From the NCBI RefSeq assembly GCF_040939455.1, contig NC_134113.1:12448501-12512500 (forward strand): DNA of 64,000 nucleotides. Reading direction: 5' to 3'. Below are positions 1 through 12,102 of this stretch, piece by piece. Made by a program: the position numbers and the translations under genes. The stretch's first letter is position 1; each line of letters begins with the position of its first letter. This DNA comes from Microcebus murinus. Taxonomy: Eukaryota > Chordata > Mammalia > Primates > Cheirogaleidae. The notes under the pieces were generated by a model. The model saw nothing but the letters and a program-made list of their open reading frames with translations. It was not told the DNA's origin and searched no databases.

Positions 1-304
1 CATTGCCTGACTCAATGTTCTTTCCCCCAGTGACCATACTGCTCTCCAATGAACTGTAGATTTTATGACATCTGCTTTTGCTCCTTAGAGGCCCTGCTTT
101 CTTTCTGGTTCTTAACTGTTTCCAAATCTGTGATATAACGGTAAAGTTTGGCTCCTAAAGGTGAGGTGTTATATTAAGGTGGGGTATCTATGCATAAAAA
201 CAAAATTTCCTTGCTTAGTCTAATATGTAAAATGATTGGTGGAAAAAAAGTTTAAGAAAGATATTTTAAAGTATATTTTATGCTTTTGAAGAACTTAAGA
301 CATA

Positions 305-540
305 AACAACAGTAATTATAACTGCAGCTAACATTTACCAAGTCATGCCCTGTGCTAAGTGTGTTACATGCATCACCTAATTTAATCTAGATAACCCCAT
401 TTTACAAATGAGCAAACAGAAAAGTGAGGAGGCAATCTCAAGAGAACAAAGCTAGTACGTAGCAGACTAAGTAAGAATCCAAATCTGCTGAATTCAAGTC
501 TGGCTTTTAACCACTTCATTAAACTCTGCCTCTTAAATTT
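305..540 (-). repeat. MIR SINE fragment
   Basis: The sequence reads as antisense MIR: a CCATTTTACAAATGAGCAAAC core, then a run to 'aactctgcctc'. It is diverged and has no visible target duplication, as expected for this ancient family. Confidence 0.6.
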
Positions 541-683
541 GAAAAACAACCCTTTCACTTCTCAATAGGGCAAATCTCAAATGCTGGGATACTGTATCAG
601 TTTTCTTTGACTTAGAATCTACTTTTATCTTGCCATAGATGTATTATGGCACTGAATAACCATGTCTTAAAGTTTGAGAAAGG

Positions 684-878
684 CATGTTGTATAGTGGAA
701 AGATTACAGGCTTGGAAAGAAATCTGTATTTCAATTTGGCCCCGTATCTTTTCTTCTCAGCTTCCTTGTCTGTCAAGAGGAGCTGATGGCAGCCATCCAC
801 CAAGACTGGTAATGTATGGAAAACACCTAGGAGAGCCCGGCACACAGTAGACACTCAACAGATGGTGGTGACTATTTT
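684..878 (+). repeat. MIR SINE fragment
   Basis: Sense MIR layout: a 'tatagtggaaagattacagg' start, a 'cttccttgtctgtcaa' middle and a 'cggcacacagtagacactca' tail. Diverged, no target duplication seen. Confidence 0.6.
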
Positions 879-1538
879 TTTACCAACTATTGTTGTCATT
901 CAGCCTCAGTTTTGCCAGAGGGAGAACTTATGTTGTACAAATCTAGTTATTAATATAATTCAGAATTTAGTTTATTAGTAGATCAACAAACAATGCCTGA
1001 CTGTGCCAGGCACTAGGCTACCTAGCCTAGCCTTAGGTTGCTTAGAGTAAGTGCATGTATTCTGGAAACATACAGATAACTGAAGGGATAGCTTTGAAGT
1101 GGCAACATCACAGGATACTATTTTCAGTGGATGAATGGCTTTTATTGATTTAGTAAAACCTAAAAGTAGAGTAAGTTTGAAATGTAACTGTACCCTGTTT
1201 CTTTAATAAAAACAAAAAAATTCCACTTCAATGGGATGATCTTTAGTGGAAAATCATCAAGATATTACCACATGATTTTTCTACTCTTCCTTAGAAAGCA
1301 GGACTCAAAACAACAAAGCCAACCAACTAAACAAGGAAAAACAAAAGTCACTTCCAAACCAAAACAACACTTAAAGGCCACCTTTCACTAGGGAGGTAGT
1401 CTAATTTCCCTCTCCATGTCAGTCAAAAGTCCCTACTAAAAGCCCACCCCTGCTGTGCTCACTTCCACACTGCTCACCCTTCCCTCAACCCCACTGCACT
1501 TGAACTTCCTGGCCTCACTAGCATGAGACCAGCCTACT

Positions 1539-1832
1539 CTTTTTATTTTTTGGTGACAGTCTCACTCTGTTGCCTCGGCTAAAGTGCCGAGGCGTCAGCC
1601 TAGCTAACAGCAACCTCGAACTCCTGGGTTCAGGTGATCCTCCTGCCTCAGCCTCCCAAGTAGCTGGACTACAGGTGTGCACCACCACACCTGGCTAACT
1701 TTTTTCTATTTTTAGTAGAGACAGGGTCTTGCTTTTGCTCAGGCTAGTCTTGAATTTCTGACCTCAAGTGATCCTTCCACCTTGGCCTCCCAGAGTGCTA
1801 GGATTATAGGCATGAGCCACCGTACCAGGCCC
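1539..1832 (-). repeat. Lemur Alu, minus
   Basis: Dimeric Alu in antisense orientation (T-rich head, then the reverse complement of the right and left arms). It is flanked by the duplication AGACCAGCCTACT at 1526-1538 and 1833-1845. It is older than most copies here: the poly-T head is degraded. Confidence 0.9.
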
Positions 1833-2089
1833 AGACCAGCCTACTTTTGAAACTGCCTTTCCTCTCCCTCTGTGATTCACCTCTAATGTAACTGTCCTTC
1901 CCCCTACTCTTATATAAAAGTCTTGGTATAAGTGTTCTATAAGATTCCACTCTGGGTGCAATTTCTCTCATCCATTTACTTACTTCATTTATTGTATACG
2001 AACACCCAATTTCTAATCCTACTTCCAACTGTTTTACCAAATTCCAGGTCTTGCATTTCCATTGCTCTCTGGAAATTTCCACTGAGATG

Positions 2090-2600
2090 ATGATTATAAC
2101 AACTAACACTTACTGAATGCTCACTAATGTGCTCATCACTGTGCAAAGACGAAGTTCCTAAACTTTCTTGGTTCACAGCGCTCATGTGGATTTTCACATG
2201 GTGATTGCTTTTTCCCAGAGCAATTACACTCAGCCTCACAAAGATGTGACAATACTGAAAGTAATGTAACGTACATTGTTGAAACCAGGAATTACTTAGA
2301 TAATTAATAGTTCAAAAGACATCTGACAGATGTCAAGTATTGCTGTTTCTCTTGAAACTTTAAAATATTTAAAATATCACACGTTGCTCTGGTGAGTTTG
2401 ATGTGGTACCACACAGGTGTGCGTTGGCCCCCGAGGCCCTAAACACTTTTATGTGTATTGTCTTGTTTAATCCTTCACAACCCTATGCGATAAGTCTGTT
2501 AACACCCACAACTTGGAGTCCAGCATCACATTGCTTGTGAGAGGTAGAAGCAAGATTTGGACCCAGGTGACCTGACCCCACATGCCACTTTCAACTACTA
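2090..2600 (-). repeat. MIR fragments (two)
   Basis: Two antisense MIR-like pieces, about 2090-2160 ('actaacacttactgaatgct') and about 2435-2600 ('ttaatccttcacaaccctatg' and on to a 'gacccaggtgacctgacccc' end). Both are diverged. Confidence 0.5.
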
Positions 2601-3289
2601 GTTACGCTGAATCTCCTGACGCTTGTATCTCAAAATCTAACTTGCCTTCTTCTCCCAAAACCAGCTATTCTTCTCACCTTCTCTATTATTTTTTTTAAAA
2701 TTTTTTTGAGACAGGGTCTCACTCTGTCGACCTTCTTTCTTTTTATTATGGTCCTGGTCACAGGGTGTGAGTTAGAAAGGCTCACAGAGGCCTGCAGCAG
2801 TTCTGCCAGACGGTTCTCCGGTCTCTGCTCACTGTCGGCTGAGGGAACACTATTTCTGAAGCATTCTGTTCTATCTCTGGGTGGACTTTGAACCTGACTT
2901 TTATGTAGTTATTTTTTATACGGAATCAAATTCCAGGAAAGGATATTTTTTTAAAGCTTCATAGGAAATTTTTATGCCCAACTCAGGTTTAAAAAACACT
3001 ATACACACCAAGAAGATTTGTTGGATAAATAAGTGATTAAATTCAGATTGACTACTTCAGATTTTTTTGATACACAATTCAACAGTAATTAATAATAAGG
3101 TTTTGTTATAAATTAAAATTCATTTTTTCTAGTAATTGCTAGCCACATGGGGGAATTATATATGAGTAAGTACCTAACCTTGACGAGATTATTATTTCCC
3201 AAGGCACCCAGGTTCAAACCTTAAGAGACATCCCTTATACTGATTTAGGTTTTTGGCTTGCCAAATGCAAGCCCCATTGCCAGATCCTG

Positions 3290-3446
3290 TCAGTTTTCTT
3301 TCAGAGTCTCTCCTGAATCTATCTGTTCAACTTTATTTCTCTCATGCTTTTATTACTGATCTTCTGGACTATAATAGCCTCCTGGGTGGTCTGTCACAAG
3401 TCTCTTCAGTCTAATCCACCTTGTACAGCTCTATCATTTTATTCTT
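3290..3446 (+). repeat. L2-like LINE fragment
   Basis: The run 'ctggactataatagcctcct' followed by 'ggtggtctgtc' resembles the sense strand of the 3' part of L2. Diverged; assigned from memory of the family only. Confidence 0.4.
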
Positions 3447-3752
3447 CTTTTTTTTTTTTTTGAGACAGAGTCTCACTGTGTCACCTGGGCTAGAGTAGTG
3501 TGGCATCAGCCTAGCTCACTGCAACCTCAAAATCCTGGGCTCAAGTGATCCTCCTGCCTCAGCCTCCTGAGTAGCTGGGACTTCAGGTACGTGCCACCAT
3601 GCCCAGGTAATTTTTTCTTTTAGTAGAGACGACGTCTTGTTCTTGCTCAGGCTAGTCTCGAGCTCCTGACCTCAAGTGATCCTCCAGCCCCAGCCTCACA
3701 GAGTGCTAGGATTACAGGCGCGAGCCACTACCTGAGCCACTACCGCCAGGCC
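3447..3752 (-). repeat. Lemur Alu, minus
   Basis: Antisense dimeric Alu with a T-14 head, bounded by the duplication CATTTTATTCTT at 3435-3446 and 3753-3764. Near the right end the GAGCCACTACC motif is locally duplicated (about 3723-3744). Confidence 0.93.
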
Positions 3753-3781
3753 CATTTTATTCTTAAAATTATCATTTAGAT

Positions 3782-4240
3782 CTGCGGTCCCCAACTCCCA
3801 GGCTGCAAAGCCTACCAGTCCCAATCGGAACAGGCCACACAGCAGGAGGTGAGCTTCAGGAAGCAAAGCTTCATCTGTATTTAGAGCTGCTCTCCATTAC
3901 TTGCATCACTGCCTAAATTCCACCTCCTGTCAGATCAGCAACAGCATTAGATTCTCACAGGAGTGCCAACCCTACTGTAAACTGCGCTTGGGAGGGATCT
4001 AGGTTACAGGCTCCTTATGAGAATCTAAGGCCTGATAATCTGAGGTGGAGCTGAGGCAGTCATGCTAGCACTGGGGAGTGGCTGCAAATACAGATTATTG
4101 TTAGCAAAGAGGTTTGACTGCATAATAAATGTAACATGCTTGAATCATCCTGAAATCACCTCCCCCTCCTGGCCCTAGTCTTTGGAAAAACTGTCTTCCA
4201 TGAAACAGGTCCCTGGTGCCAAAAAGGCTGGGGATCACTG
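3782..4240 (-). mobile_element. hAT-Charlie element, MER1-like
   Basis: A 459-bp non-autonomous DNA transposon. The ends are inverted (CGGTCCCCAAC on the left, GGCTGGGGATCACTG on the right) and an exact 8-bp duplication ATTTAGAT flanks it at 3774-3781 and 4241-4248, which is the hallmark of hAT transposition. Terminal sequence and the 'ccctggtgccaaaaaggctg' block resemble the human MER1 family; that name is from memory. No transposase remains. Confidence 0.85.
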
Positions 4241-4290
4241 ATTTAGATCATACCTACACCTTGCTCATAAACTTCAAAATGTCCACTATC

Positions 4291-4607
<317 letters not shown>

Positions 4608-4689
4608 AAAATGTCCACTATCAACTCCCTTATTTTGGTATTTAAGATTCTTTACAATTTGCTCCCAACCTACTTTTTCAATACTAAGT

Positions 4690-5280
4690 TTTCATCCATA
4701 GATTCATTCACTTGACATATACTTACAAAGTGCCTCCCAAGGATATGGAGGAGTTGAAGGTACTATAAAGGTGACTAAAACCATCCTTACCATAAAGGAG
4801 TTTACAGTCTTTTAATGGAAGAAATGGAATATGTACAAAGATAACTCCAATATAAGGAAGAAAATGAGCGCATTAAGAGAGACAAGAAGGTGTTTTGGCA
4901 TTAATTCTCCCTGGCTAGTTCAGGATATCTTAGAAGGGAAGGCAGGGGTTCAATACGTGAGAAGGGGGAAGCTCACTGCAAAAAACGAGCAAAGGAACGG
5001 AGAGGTAAGAACATGTGGGAAACAAGTTTGATTTCCACATGATGTATGTAAAGCAGACCAATAAGTAGTAAAGCTAAAAAGAGAGGATTAGAGTTAAATC
5101 CAAATAATTATGAATGCTTGGCCAAGGTCTGGACTTTGATATTTATTCATTTAACAAGTATTTACTTTCTGTCTACAATTGGCCAGACTATAGGTTAAGC
5201 ACCAGGGACAGAATAAGAGCAAGACAGACATGATCCTAGTCTTCTTGGAGCTTACAGTCTAACATAAAAGCAGTGAGGAT
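4690..5280 (-). repeat. L2 3'-end fragments
   Basis: Two pieces (about 4690-4825 and 5135-5270) carry the antisense L2 3' end pattern: 'ttcatttaacaagtatttac', a 'caccagggacagaataagag' block and 'ttggagcttacagtct'. Diverged. The DNA between them is unassigned. Confidence 0.5.
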
Positions 5281-5674
5281 CCACTGAAGACGCTCAACAC
5301 AGAACTGTCATCACTGAGGGGGTAGTTAAGACCACTCTGGCATCAAAGTGTAAGATTAACTTCATGGGAGAAGAAATGAAATGAAAGGGAGGGAAGAGGC
5401 CCAAGATAGTGGCAGTGGTAAGGGAGAAGATAAAGCCTTGAAAGTTATTAACGAGGAAGACTCTCAGGCTTAACACAGGAGTGGAAATAGAGGAGAGCAG
5501 GGAAGAGGGAAAAGTAAAAGTGAAGTATAATATTGGAAAAAAATCAGAACAGTAGTTGGCTCTGAGGGTTGGGATTGACTGGAAAAGGGCATGACAGAGC
5601 TCTCTAGGATGATGATAATGTCTGTGTCTTGGTAGAGGTTTGGTCACACGCATTTATCAAAACTCATCAAATGG

Positions 5675-6005
<331 letters not shown>

Positions 6006-6017
6006 TCATCGAATGGG

Positions 6018-6767
6018 ATATTTAACATCTGTGCATTTCACCATATGTACATTTTATCTAAAAAAAAATCTCTGAAAATACTGAACTCAAGTTAATGATA
6101 TACAAGCTGAAGAGGGGTGTAGTGCATGATACAAACAACTTACTTTGAAATACATTTTAACAAGTTAAGATAGACTGATGGATGGATAGATACATGATAA
6201 AGCAAACAGCAAAACAGTGACTGTAGACTCCTGGTGGAGGGCATGTGGTGTTCATGTACAATGCTTTCAATCCTTTTTGTTTCAAAAATGTTGTTAATAA
6301 AATGTTGAGAAGAATGGTAAGCATACAGTTTTGAGACTGGGTTGACTGGTAGGACACTGGGAATGTAGAAGGAGATGTGCATTTAGAGCCCAGGATGATG
6401 AGCTCAATTAGTGACCCAAAGCATCTGAGTAGAAATATTTACGCAGGCAGCAGGAGATGCACGAGTAGAGTTAAATTATTTTACTCTGCTGCATCCTAAA
6501 CATCTCTGCCTCCATGTATTCCCTCCTCCTAAACTCCTTTCCCTTCTTTGAGCTTCCTCTGAACACCATTGCCCTCCCATGTTCAGCACTGTACAATCAG
6601 TTCATGACATTATCATCTACCACTAGACTGGAAATTCTTAGGGTAAACAAAATCTTACAGATATTTCATAAAGCGGTTTTCAAATAAGCAAATGAATAAT
6701 ACCTGACTTATTTGAACATCCAGGTCTTTATGGTCACACTGATTCTTGGCTTAGAAAGTATAGTTTT
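6018..6767. other. Unassigned intronic DNA
   Basis: AT-rich intron sequence with no ORF, repeat family or RNA gene that I recognise. The piece near 6600-6660 ('actagactggaaattcttag') faintly resembles an L2 3' end. Confidence 0.5.
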
Positions 6768-7114
6768 GGCCTGGTGCGATAGCTCATGTCTGTAATCGTA
6801 CTAGCACTCTGGGAGGCCTAGGCAAGTGGATCACTTAAGGTCAAAGGTGGATCACTTAACCAGCCTGAGCAAGAGCGAGACCCCGTCTCTACTAAAAAAA
6901 TAGAAACAAATTAATTGGCCAACTAAAAATATATAGAAAAAATTAGCCAGGCATGGTGGCGCATGCCTGTAGTCCCAGCTACTCGGGAGGCTGAGGCAGA
7001 AGGATTGCTTGATCCCAGGAGTTTAAGATTGCTGTGAGCGAGGCTGACGCCAAGGCACTCTAGCCTGGGCAACACAGTGAGACTCTGTCTCAAGGAAAAA
7101 AAAAAAAAAAAGAA
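6768..7114 (+). repeat. Lemur Alu, plus
   Basis: Sense Alu with target duplication AGAAAGTATAGTTTT at 6753-6767 and 7115-7129. The left arm has a local scar in which GGTGGATCACTTAA is repeated (about 6826-6859) in place of part of the normal arm. Confidence 0.93.
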
Positions 7115-7243
7115 AGAAAGTATAGTTTTGTTTTTTCTTTCTAAATTAGATACACACACACACACTTTTAAAAAAGGCACCCTTTATAAAAGTGGGGAAA
7201 ATAACTTCTACTTCATACAGTGAAATGAAATTCCCATTCCTAA

Positions 7244-7415
7244 ATTTTTTTTGTGTGTGAGACAGTCTTGCTTTGTCTGGATAGAATGCAGTGGTGTCAT
7301 CATAGCTCACTGTAACGTCAAACTCCTGGGCTCAAGCAACACCCCCCCCCCCACAACTCCTGTCTCAGCCTCTCAGAATGCTGGGATTACAGGAATGAGT
7401 CACAGTGCTTGGCCT
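7244..7415 (-). repeat. Monomeric or partial Alu, minus
   Basis: About 170 bp of antisense Alu-related sequence ('gagacagtcttgctttgtct' to 'gtgcttggcct') without the lemur linker. It looks like an old monomer or a deleted dimer. It contains a C-14 homopolymer near 7343-7356. Confidence 0.7.
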
Positions 7416-7725
7416 CCGAAAATCTTAACATATCCGATTTTCTCTTCTTAGTAGCTTTTCTTTCAGATTTAATCTGACATTTCATTTTGCAGAACTATAA
7501 ACAAAACAAAATGGTTGTCCTTAGGTAGCAAAACTATCCTTTATTTCTTTTTTTCTATTATTCTGAGCTATATTTCTACAAAAATGTTTACTTTGATAAC
7601 AGGGACAAAAAGTCTATATATTAAAGGAAACTATTAATGACAGTCATCAGACCCTAAAGTATACTGCTAGAAACTTTTGAGTTGTAAAGAAACAAATCAA
7701 ACCAAGGTTACCGATTTCTCATGCC

Positions 7726-8507
7726 TATAAACTAAAATAAAATCTTAAGGCTCCCCCTCCCACCGGCTGACTGAATGGACCCCCCCTTGGCCAAAACTAA
7801 AGTGCCTACAAGGTAACGGTGAAAGAACACACATTTGACACTAAAAAGAATACTAGGTAGTAGCCAACTCCAGTTAGTGGAAAGCCATTAGCTTATTCTG
7901 TTATTTTGTTCATTATTCTACCAATTTTGACAATCTATTTTTTAAAATGGACTAATGAACACCTTTTATACACCTCATTATGCCCCCTCCTCCCTTCCTG
8001 GAGACATCCTTTGTAACCCATTAACAGGCCTAAGGGAATGCAAAAGAAATCTGCAGGCTCTCAATTTACACAACAAACATATGTCTCAGTGGCTTATCTC
8101 TGATTGACAGCTCCTTATCTTAAAACATTCCAAGCCTTTAGACAAAGCTTCATGTCTTTAACCAATTACAAATCAAAGAATCTTTAAACCCACCTATAAC
8201 CTATAAGTCCCTCCCCCTTAAAGATGGCCCAGCTTTTCTGGCCAAACCAGTGTATGCCTTCCACATATTTATTTATGACTTTACCTGTAAAACCGTTTCC
8301 CTGTAGTAAAAAAAAAAAAAACAACAAATAAAAAATATAAAAAAATTAAAAAGAAAAATAAATAAATAAAATAAAACCAAACCATAACCCAGCCACACCG
8401 AGTCCACTTGCTCAAGGCTTCTTGGGTGTGGCTCCAGGTCAGGATCCTCAAATTTGGCTCAGAAAAAAAATCTCTTTATTTTACAGTTTTGGCTTTTTCC
8501 ATTGACA
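7726..8507 (+). mobile_element. ERV1-type LTR, copy A
   Basis: Solo-LTR-like sequence, sense strand. It begins near TATAAACTAAAATAAAATC (the family start is TGTGAA) and ends TTTTTCCATTGACA. The R-U5 part 'cctcaaatttggctcagaa' is shared with three other copies in the window. The family TATA region is disturbed here by an A-rich expansion at about 8308-8375. A foreign 152-bp segment (7818-7969) sits inside it. No viral gene is present. Confidence 0.8.
7818..7969 (+). repeat. Direct repeat unit 1, inside LTR copy A
   Basis: This 152-bp unit recurs at 8644-8798 in the same orientation with few differences (shared 'ggtgaaagaacacacatttg' and 'gtagtagccaactccagtta'). It is absent from the other LTR copies, so it is an insertion or conversion tract in copy A. 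Confidence 0.85.
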
Positions 8508-9149
8508 TTCCTCTCTCTCTATTCATCAGAGAGCTATGGTAAAGAAACTATGTCCCTGCTCATATTTGCACTTCCCGGCACTACCCATAGCATTGAGCTA
8601 CCCATAGCATTGAGCTTCGCATACCATACACAAGCACTCAGATGGTGAAAGAACACACATTTGACATTAAAAAGAATTCTAGGTAGTAGCCAACTCCAGT
8701 TAGTGGAAAGCCATTAGCTTATTCTGTTATTTGATTGTTTGTTATTCTACCAATTTTGATAATCTATTTTTCAAAATGGACTCAAAGAACACCTTTAATA
8801 CTATCCCAACTGCCCCAGGCAACAGTGCTGCTAAGTGAAAGAAATTGGGTTTAGCTGCTAGGAGTTCTAAGAACCAGTTAGAACAAGCAATGGTATACCT
8901 AAACCCATACTTGGCACTATGGGAGAATAACTCTATTAAGAAAATCCATGAATAATTAAGATTGCTCCTATTTTTGTACCAGGCAGACTCAACCATTGCT
9001 AATACTTTATATCATTCCAACCGATCTCCCTGACCATGTTAAATTCCCAATGGTTCACCTCAATTGTTTAACTCCCAAATCTACTTACTATTCTAGGAAG
9101 AACCCCTGCTTCATCTCTTACCTCCACCACAGTTTAAAAAATGTATTAC
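8508..9149. other. Unassigned DNA next to exon 5, with repeat unit 2
   Basis: Contains the second copy of the 152-bp unit (8644-8798) and a short tandem duplication of CCCATAGCATTGAGCT (8584-8599 and 8601-8616). I cannot place the rest. Reading frames on both strands are broken and resemble no protein I know. It may be the interior of an old retroelement associated with LTR copy A. Confidence 0.5.
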
Positions 9150-10111
9150 CTTTTCTCCCCTCTCTCGCTCTTTGTCCTTCTCTTCTTTCTTCTTTTTCTT
9201 CTCACTATGCCCGTCAGTGTGGAGGGCAGGAAGTGGAGGGGGAGGGGCAGGCGTTCCAGCATATGGGATGGCTGGAGGAGGGGCAGGTGTCATTGTGACC
9301 TCTCCCCCAGCTGCTGCTGTGGCAGAAAGTCCTGAACTTCTCTTGGACTTGGAGTGTCGCTTCTCTTTGTGTTTTTCCTTGTCCTTTTTCTTTTTGCTCT
9401 TCTTTGACTTCTTTTTCTTCTTTATTTCCCGGTAAGAATCATCTATCACTAACTCCCCAGCCTCTAGTTCCCCACCAGAGGATGAGTCTGATTCTACTAG
9501 AATAGGCTCAAGCCCTGAAAAGTCAAGGTTAGCACTGTGGGATTCTGGGAACTGGGAGGCGTCAGACCCACAGCCTTCAGGGCCAGGGGATGAACGTGGG
9601 TCTGAGGATGACTTGTGCTTTTTCCGGGCTGTTCTCAGAAAGCTCTGTAGCTCGTGTCCTAGGAGTAAAGCACCTTGCTCATCCCGAGCTGATTTCTTTG
9701 AGCATCTTTTCACAGTCGCTTGTTGAGAGGGATGTTGAAAAGACTCCTCATCAACTGAGCTGCTTCCCTTCTCCTTTGGTGAAAGAATAAGTTTCATCTT
9801 TAAACCATCAGGCTCTCGAAGGGTCAGTGTCTCTGTGTTCACATAGAGCGGTTTCATTTTTTTGGATTTGTGGGAGCCACCATCCTCCAGGGATAGTTCC
9901 CCACTGCTTCCGCTTACTTTCTTTCTGTGGTGTTCCTTTCTACTCTCCGAATGGCTTGAAGAGCTAGAGGATTTCTCCCCTGTCTTTTTGGAGGATTTGG
10001 AGCCAGGTGCCAGTGGGGAAGTGATAGCTCTTAATAGGTCCATGGCTGTATCAGTAGGTTGTGGGCTGGACTTTTTCTTTTTCTTCTGTGACGACTCCAA
10101 AGACGAAATGT
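9150..10111 (-). CDS. HMGXB4: HMGXB4 coding exon 5 (large exon)
   Basis: 962-nt exon covering residues 87-407. The acceptor is TTATTTCTAG and the donor is GAAAAG|GTAATA. It starts in phase 1 (the GAC codon is split with exon 4) and ends in phase 0 after Gly-Glu-Lys. It encodes the low-complexity Lys/Ser/Pro linker that precedes the HMG box, and several lysine runs suggest nuclear localisation signals. Confidence 0.96.
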
Positions 10112-12034
10112 CTAGAAATAATCAAGAGAAGTACTGTCAATATGACAGGGAGCAACTTCTTACACATTTCCTCTCTCACCAAAAACACCCACCTAACAAA
10201 AGGAAGAGGCTAATAGGAACGATTTGAAGGGAGATCCTTTAACTGATCCTAACATTCAGAGATGATGCCCATGTGCTTCTTGGCTTGATATACTTTGCCT
10301 CTGACCCTGGAGACAGTTCTTGCCACTAAAGTTGTTTTTCTTCACTGAGTCTTCAGAAGCAACCAGAGAGCATACCCAGAATGGACTATAGCTGTGGGAT
10401 TATAGGGAGTTACAATTTAGATTGCAGACAGAGTATCATTTGTTTCTGTGTTCAGGACAAACCCATTCTGATAAAAGTTTAGTCTCATCAGCTATGTGCA
10501 TAACACAGCTAAGAAAACTGGTTCTGTGAGTGGATATACACTGGTTGAGAAGTGACCCACAGGTGCAGGCCAGAGGGCCTAAGGACTACACATGGCAACA
10601 GGGACGCTAGATAACAATGGGCACAAGATAAGTGGATGATTGGGGGGAGAAGGAACCTGGTACCTGGTGTATCACAAATGAAGACTGTTCTTCTATGCTG
10701 AATCCTCCAAAATACCAGCCCTCCACCTCTCTCCTCCTTCACACTGGTTTACCGGCACTCAGAACAAGAACCACTGTCCTGTTAAATAGGCCACTGAGTC
10801 AGCAACATCTGGATCCCTTTCCCCTACCCCGACTCCAAGAACCAGTGATGTGTTTATCCCACCTGTTGCCCCTTTCCATTCTTACCTCCATAGTAATAAT
10901 CATCAGAGGAGTGCTTCCTCTTCTTCTTGTGCGTGTCCGTCCCCAAGAAGTAAAATTCACTATCCTGCAATCAGACAGGGAAGAATTAACCAATACTAAG
11001 ATGACAAGGCAAGAGTAGTTTGGAAGCACTCTTGTTCTTTGATGATATTTGACTTTGGAAAACAAAGTGCAAGAAATAAAAACAGAATGGAACAATCTTT
11101 TATTTATTTTTTTCTAAAGTTTTTAAATGACACTTCCTTCTTCAAATATTAGGAAATATGGTAAGCAATAGTTTAAAACTTTCCTAATTCAAATGTTTGG
11201 GATTTACCTTTAACTTCTTCTTGGAAGAATTCCTGACCTGAGCAGCAATTTCTTCCTCTTCCCTTAAAAAATCTTTATAAGAACGTTTCTTTTCTCGTTG
11301 GCTTCGGCCAGCTGCAAGTCCTATGTCCTCAAAGGTGTGATCACCATCAAAGCAATCTGAGAAGCACAGGTTCATTTGGGAAAGGAAATAAGAAAGTAAG
11401 TAATAACCAATTACCATGCATATAATGCAATAGCCCCTCTATTACCCAATCAGAATAATGTTCCAATAAGTCCACTGAAATACAGGGCTAGACTCAAGGG
11501 GACAGAGTATTTCTTGATGACCTGGCTGCAAATACAAGAATCAAACCTGAAGAAACAATGCTTCCACGCTATGCAAAGCTTCCATGTGCATCCTCAGACA
11601 TAGTTTCTTAGCTGTGATTTGGCAGGTGGACACAGACTTGCAGAGGTAAGGCTGAAAAGAATGAGGATTCATGTGCTGTGCTGCTCTGTGGGAGTCCAGT
11701 ATATGATTCCTATCCCCACACTCCTGCACACTGGAGCTGGCAAGGACCAAGAGTGCTGCAGGGGATCATCCCAGTAAACTAAGAGACTCATGTTTCAGAC
11801 TCTCGTGTTGGAACCCCTGTCCTGGTTTTCGTTTCCATGGGCCCAATCTGGGGATGACGTGGAGGCTGAGTGTCATAATAGTGCTCTGGACCATCACTTG
11901 GGAGTCCAGGCTGTGATGCCCAGTCCTGGTCTCTATATCCATGGGCTGCAAGGATTGAAGAGGATACCCCCTTTGGAATGCTTCTCAGATTAAGGGGTCA
12001 TACCTTCTTTCTTCACGGAGTCATCATAAGCCAT
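9150..12034 (-). CDS. HMGXB4: HMG-box protein 4, N-terminal 407 residues (partial gene)
   Basis: Four minus-strand exons (12034-12004, 11356-11208, 10964-10886, 10111-9150) join in frame: 31+149+79+962 nt, exactly 407 codons. The protein opens MAYDDSVKKED. It has a basic N-terminal segment (SQREKKRSYKDF), a lysine run at residues 96-100, DLLRAITSPL at 111-120, KMKLILSPKE at 191-200, a serine/acidic stretch around 290-311, a very lysine-rich block at 317-344, a proline-rich block at 361-382 and a Lys/Glu tail. I recognise this as HMGXB4 (HMG2L1), a nuclear protein reported in Wnt and smooth-muscle transcription and in chromatin remodelling. The DNA-binding HMG box follows residue 407 and is outside the window. 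No frameshift or early stop is present, so the gene looks intact as far as it goes. Confidence 0.97.
10112..10885 (-). other. HMGXB4: HMGXB4 intron 4
   Basis: 774-bp intron with GT/AG ends. No repeat or other feature recognised. Confidence 0.85.
10886..10964 (-). CDS. HMGXB4: HMGXB4 coding exon 4
   Basis: 79-nt exon encoding residues 61-86, beginning DSEFYFLGTDTHKKKRK and ending DDYYYG. The acceptor CTGATTGCAG and donor GGAG|GTAAGAATGG are both strong. From memory the human protein has Leu where this one has Phe at the fourth position. Confidence 0.95.
10965..11207 (-). other. HMGXB4: HMGXB4 intron 3
   Basis: 243-bp intron with GT/AG ends and nothing else recognised. Confidence 0.85.
11208..11356 (-). 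CDS. HMGXB4: HMGXB4 coding exon 3
   Basis: 149-nt exon encoding residues 11-60: FDGDHTFEDIGLAAG, then SQREKKRSYKDFLREEEE and a KKKLK end. The acceptor is TGTGCTTCTCAG, the donor AAAG|GTAAATC. The charged helix-like segment is well kept. Confidence 0.96.
11357..12003 (-). other. HMGXB4: HMGXB4 intron 2
   Basis: 647-bp intron with GT/AG ends. No Alu or other repeat recognised. Confidence 0.85.
12004..12034 (-). CDS. HMGXB4: HMGXB4 first coding exon (start codon)
   Basis: Encodes MAYDDSVKKE plus the first base of the next Asp codon; donor GAAG|GTATGA. The ATG lies in GACCACCATGG, a near-perfect Kozak context, and the exon has no other ATG upstream, which fixes the start. Confidence 0.95.
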
Positions 12035-12102
12035 GGTGGTCCTGCAAGGCCTTTGAGAATGTGTCACTGTGTCCAGGCTCCTTCCCGTCTACAGGACCAG
12101 GT
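12035..12102 (-). other. HMGXB4: HMGXB4 exon 2, 5' untranslated part
   Basis: Leader preceding the ATG in the same exon. The best acceptor is CCTTCTTTGTTTCTCAG (the AG is complementary to 12103-12104). A second AG further in (CCTGTAG) is a weaker alternative. No upstream ATG lies in this part. Confidence 0.7.

Noticed and set aside
9141..9435. Plus-strand frames rich in Phe, Leu and Ser
   Set aside because: They are the antisense shadow of the lysine-rich HMGXB4 exon 5.
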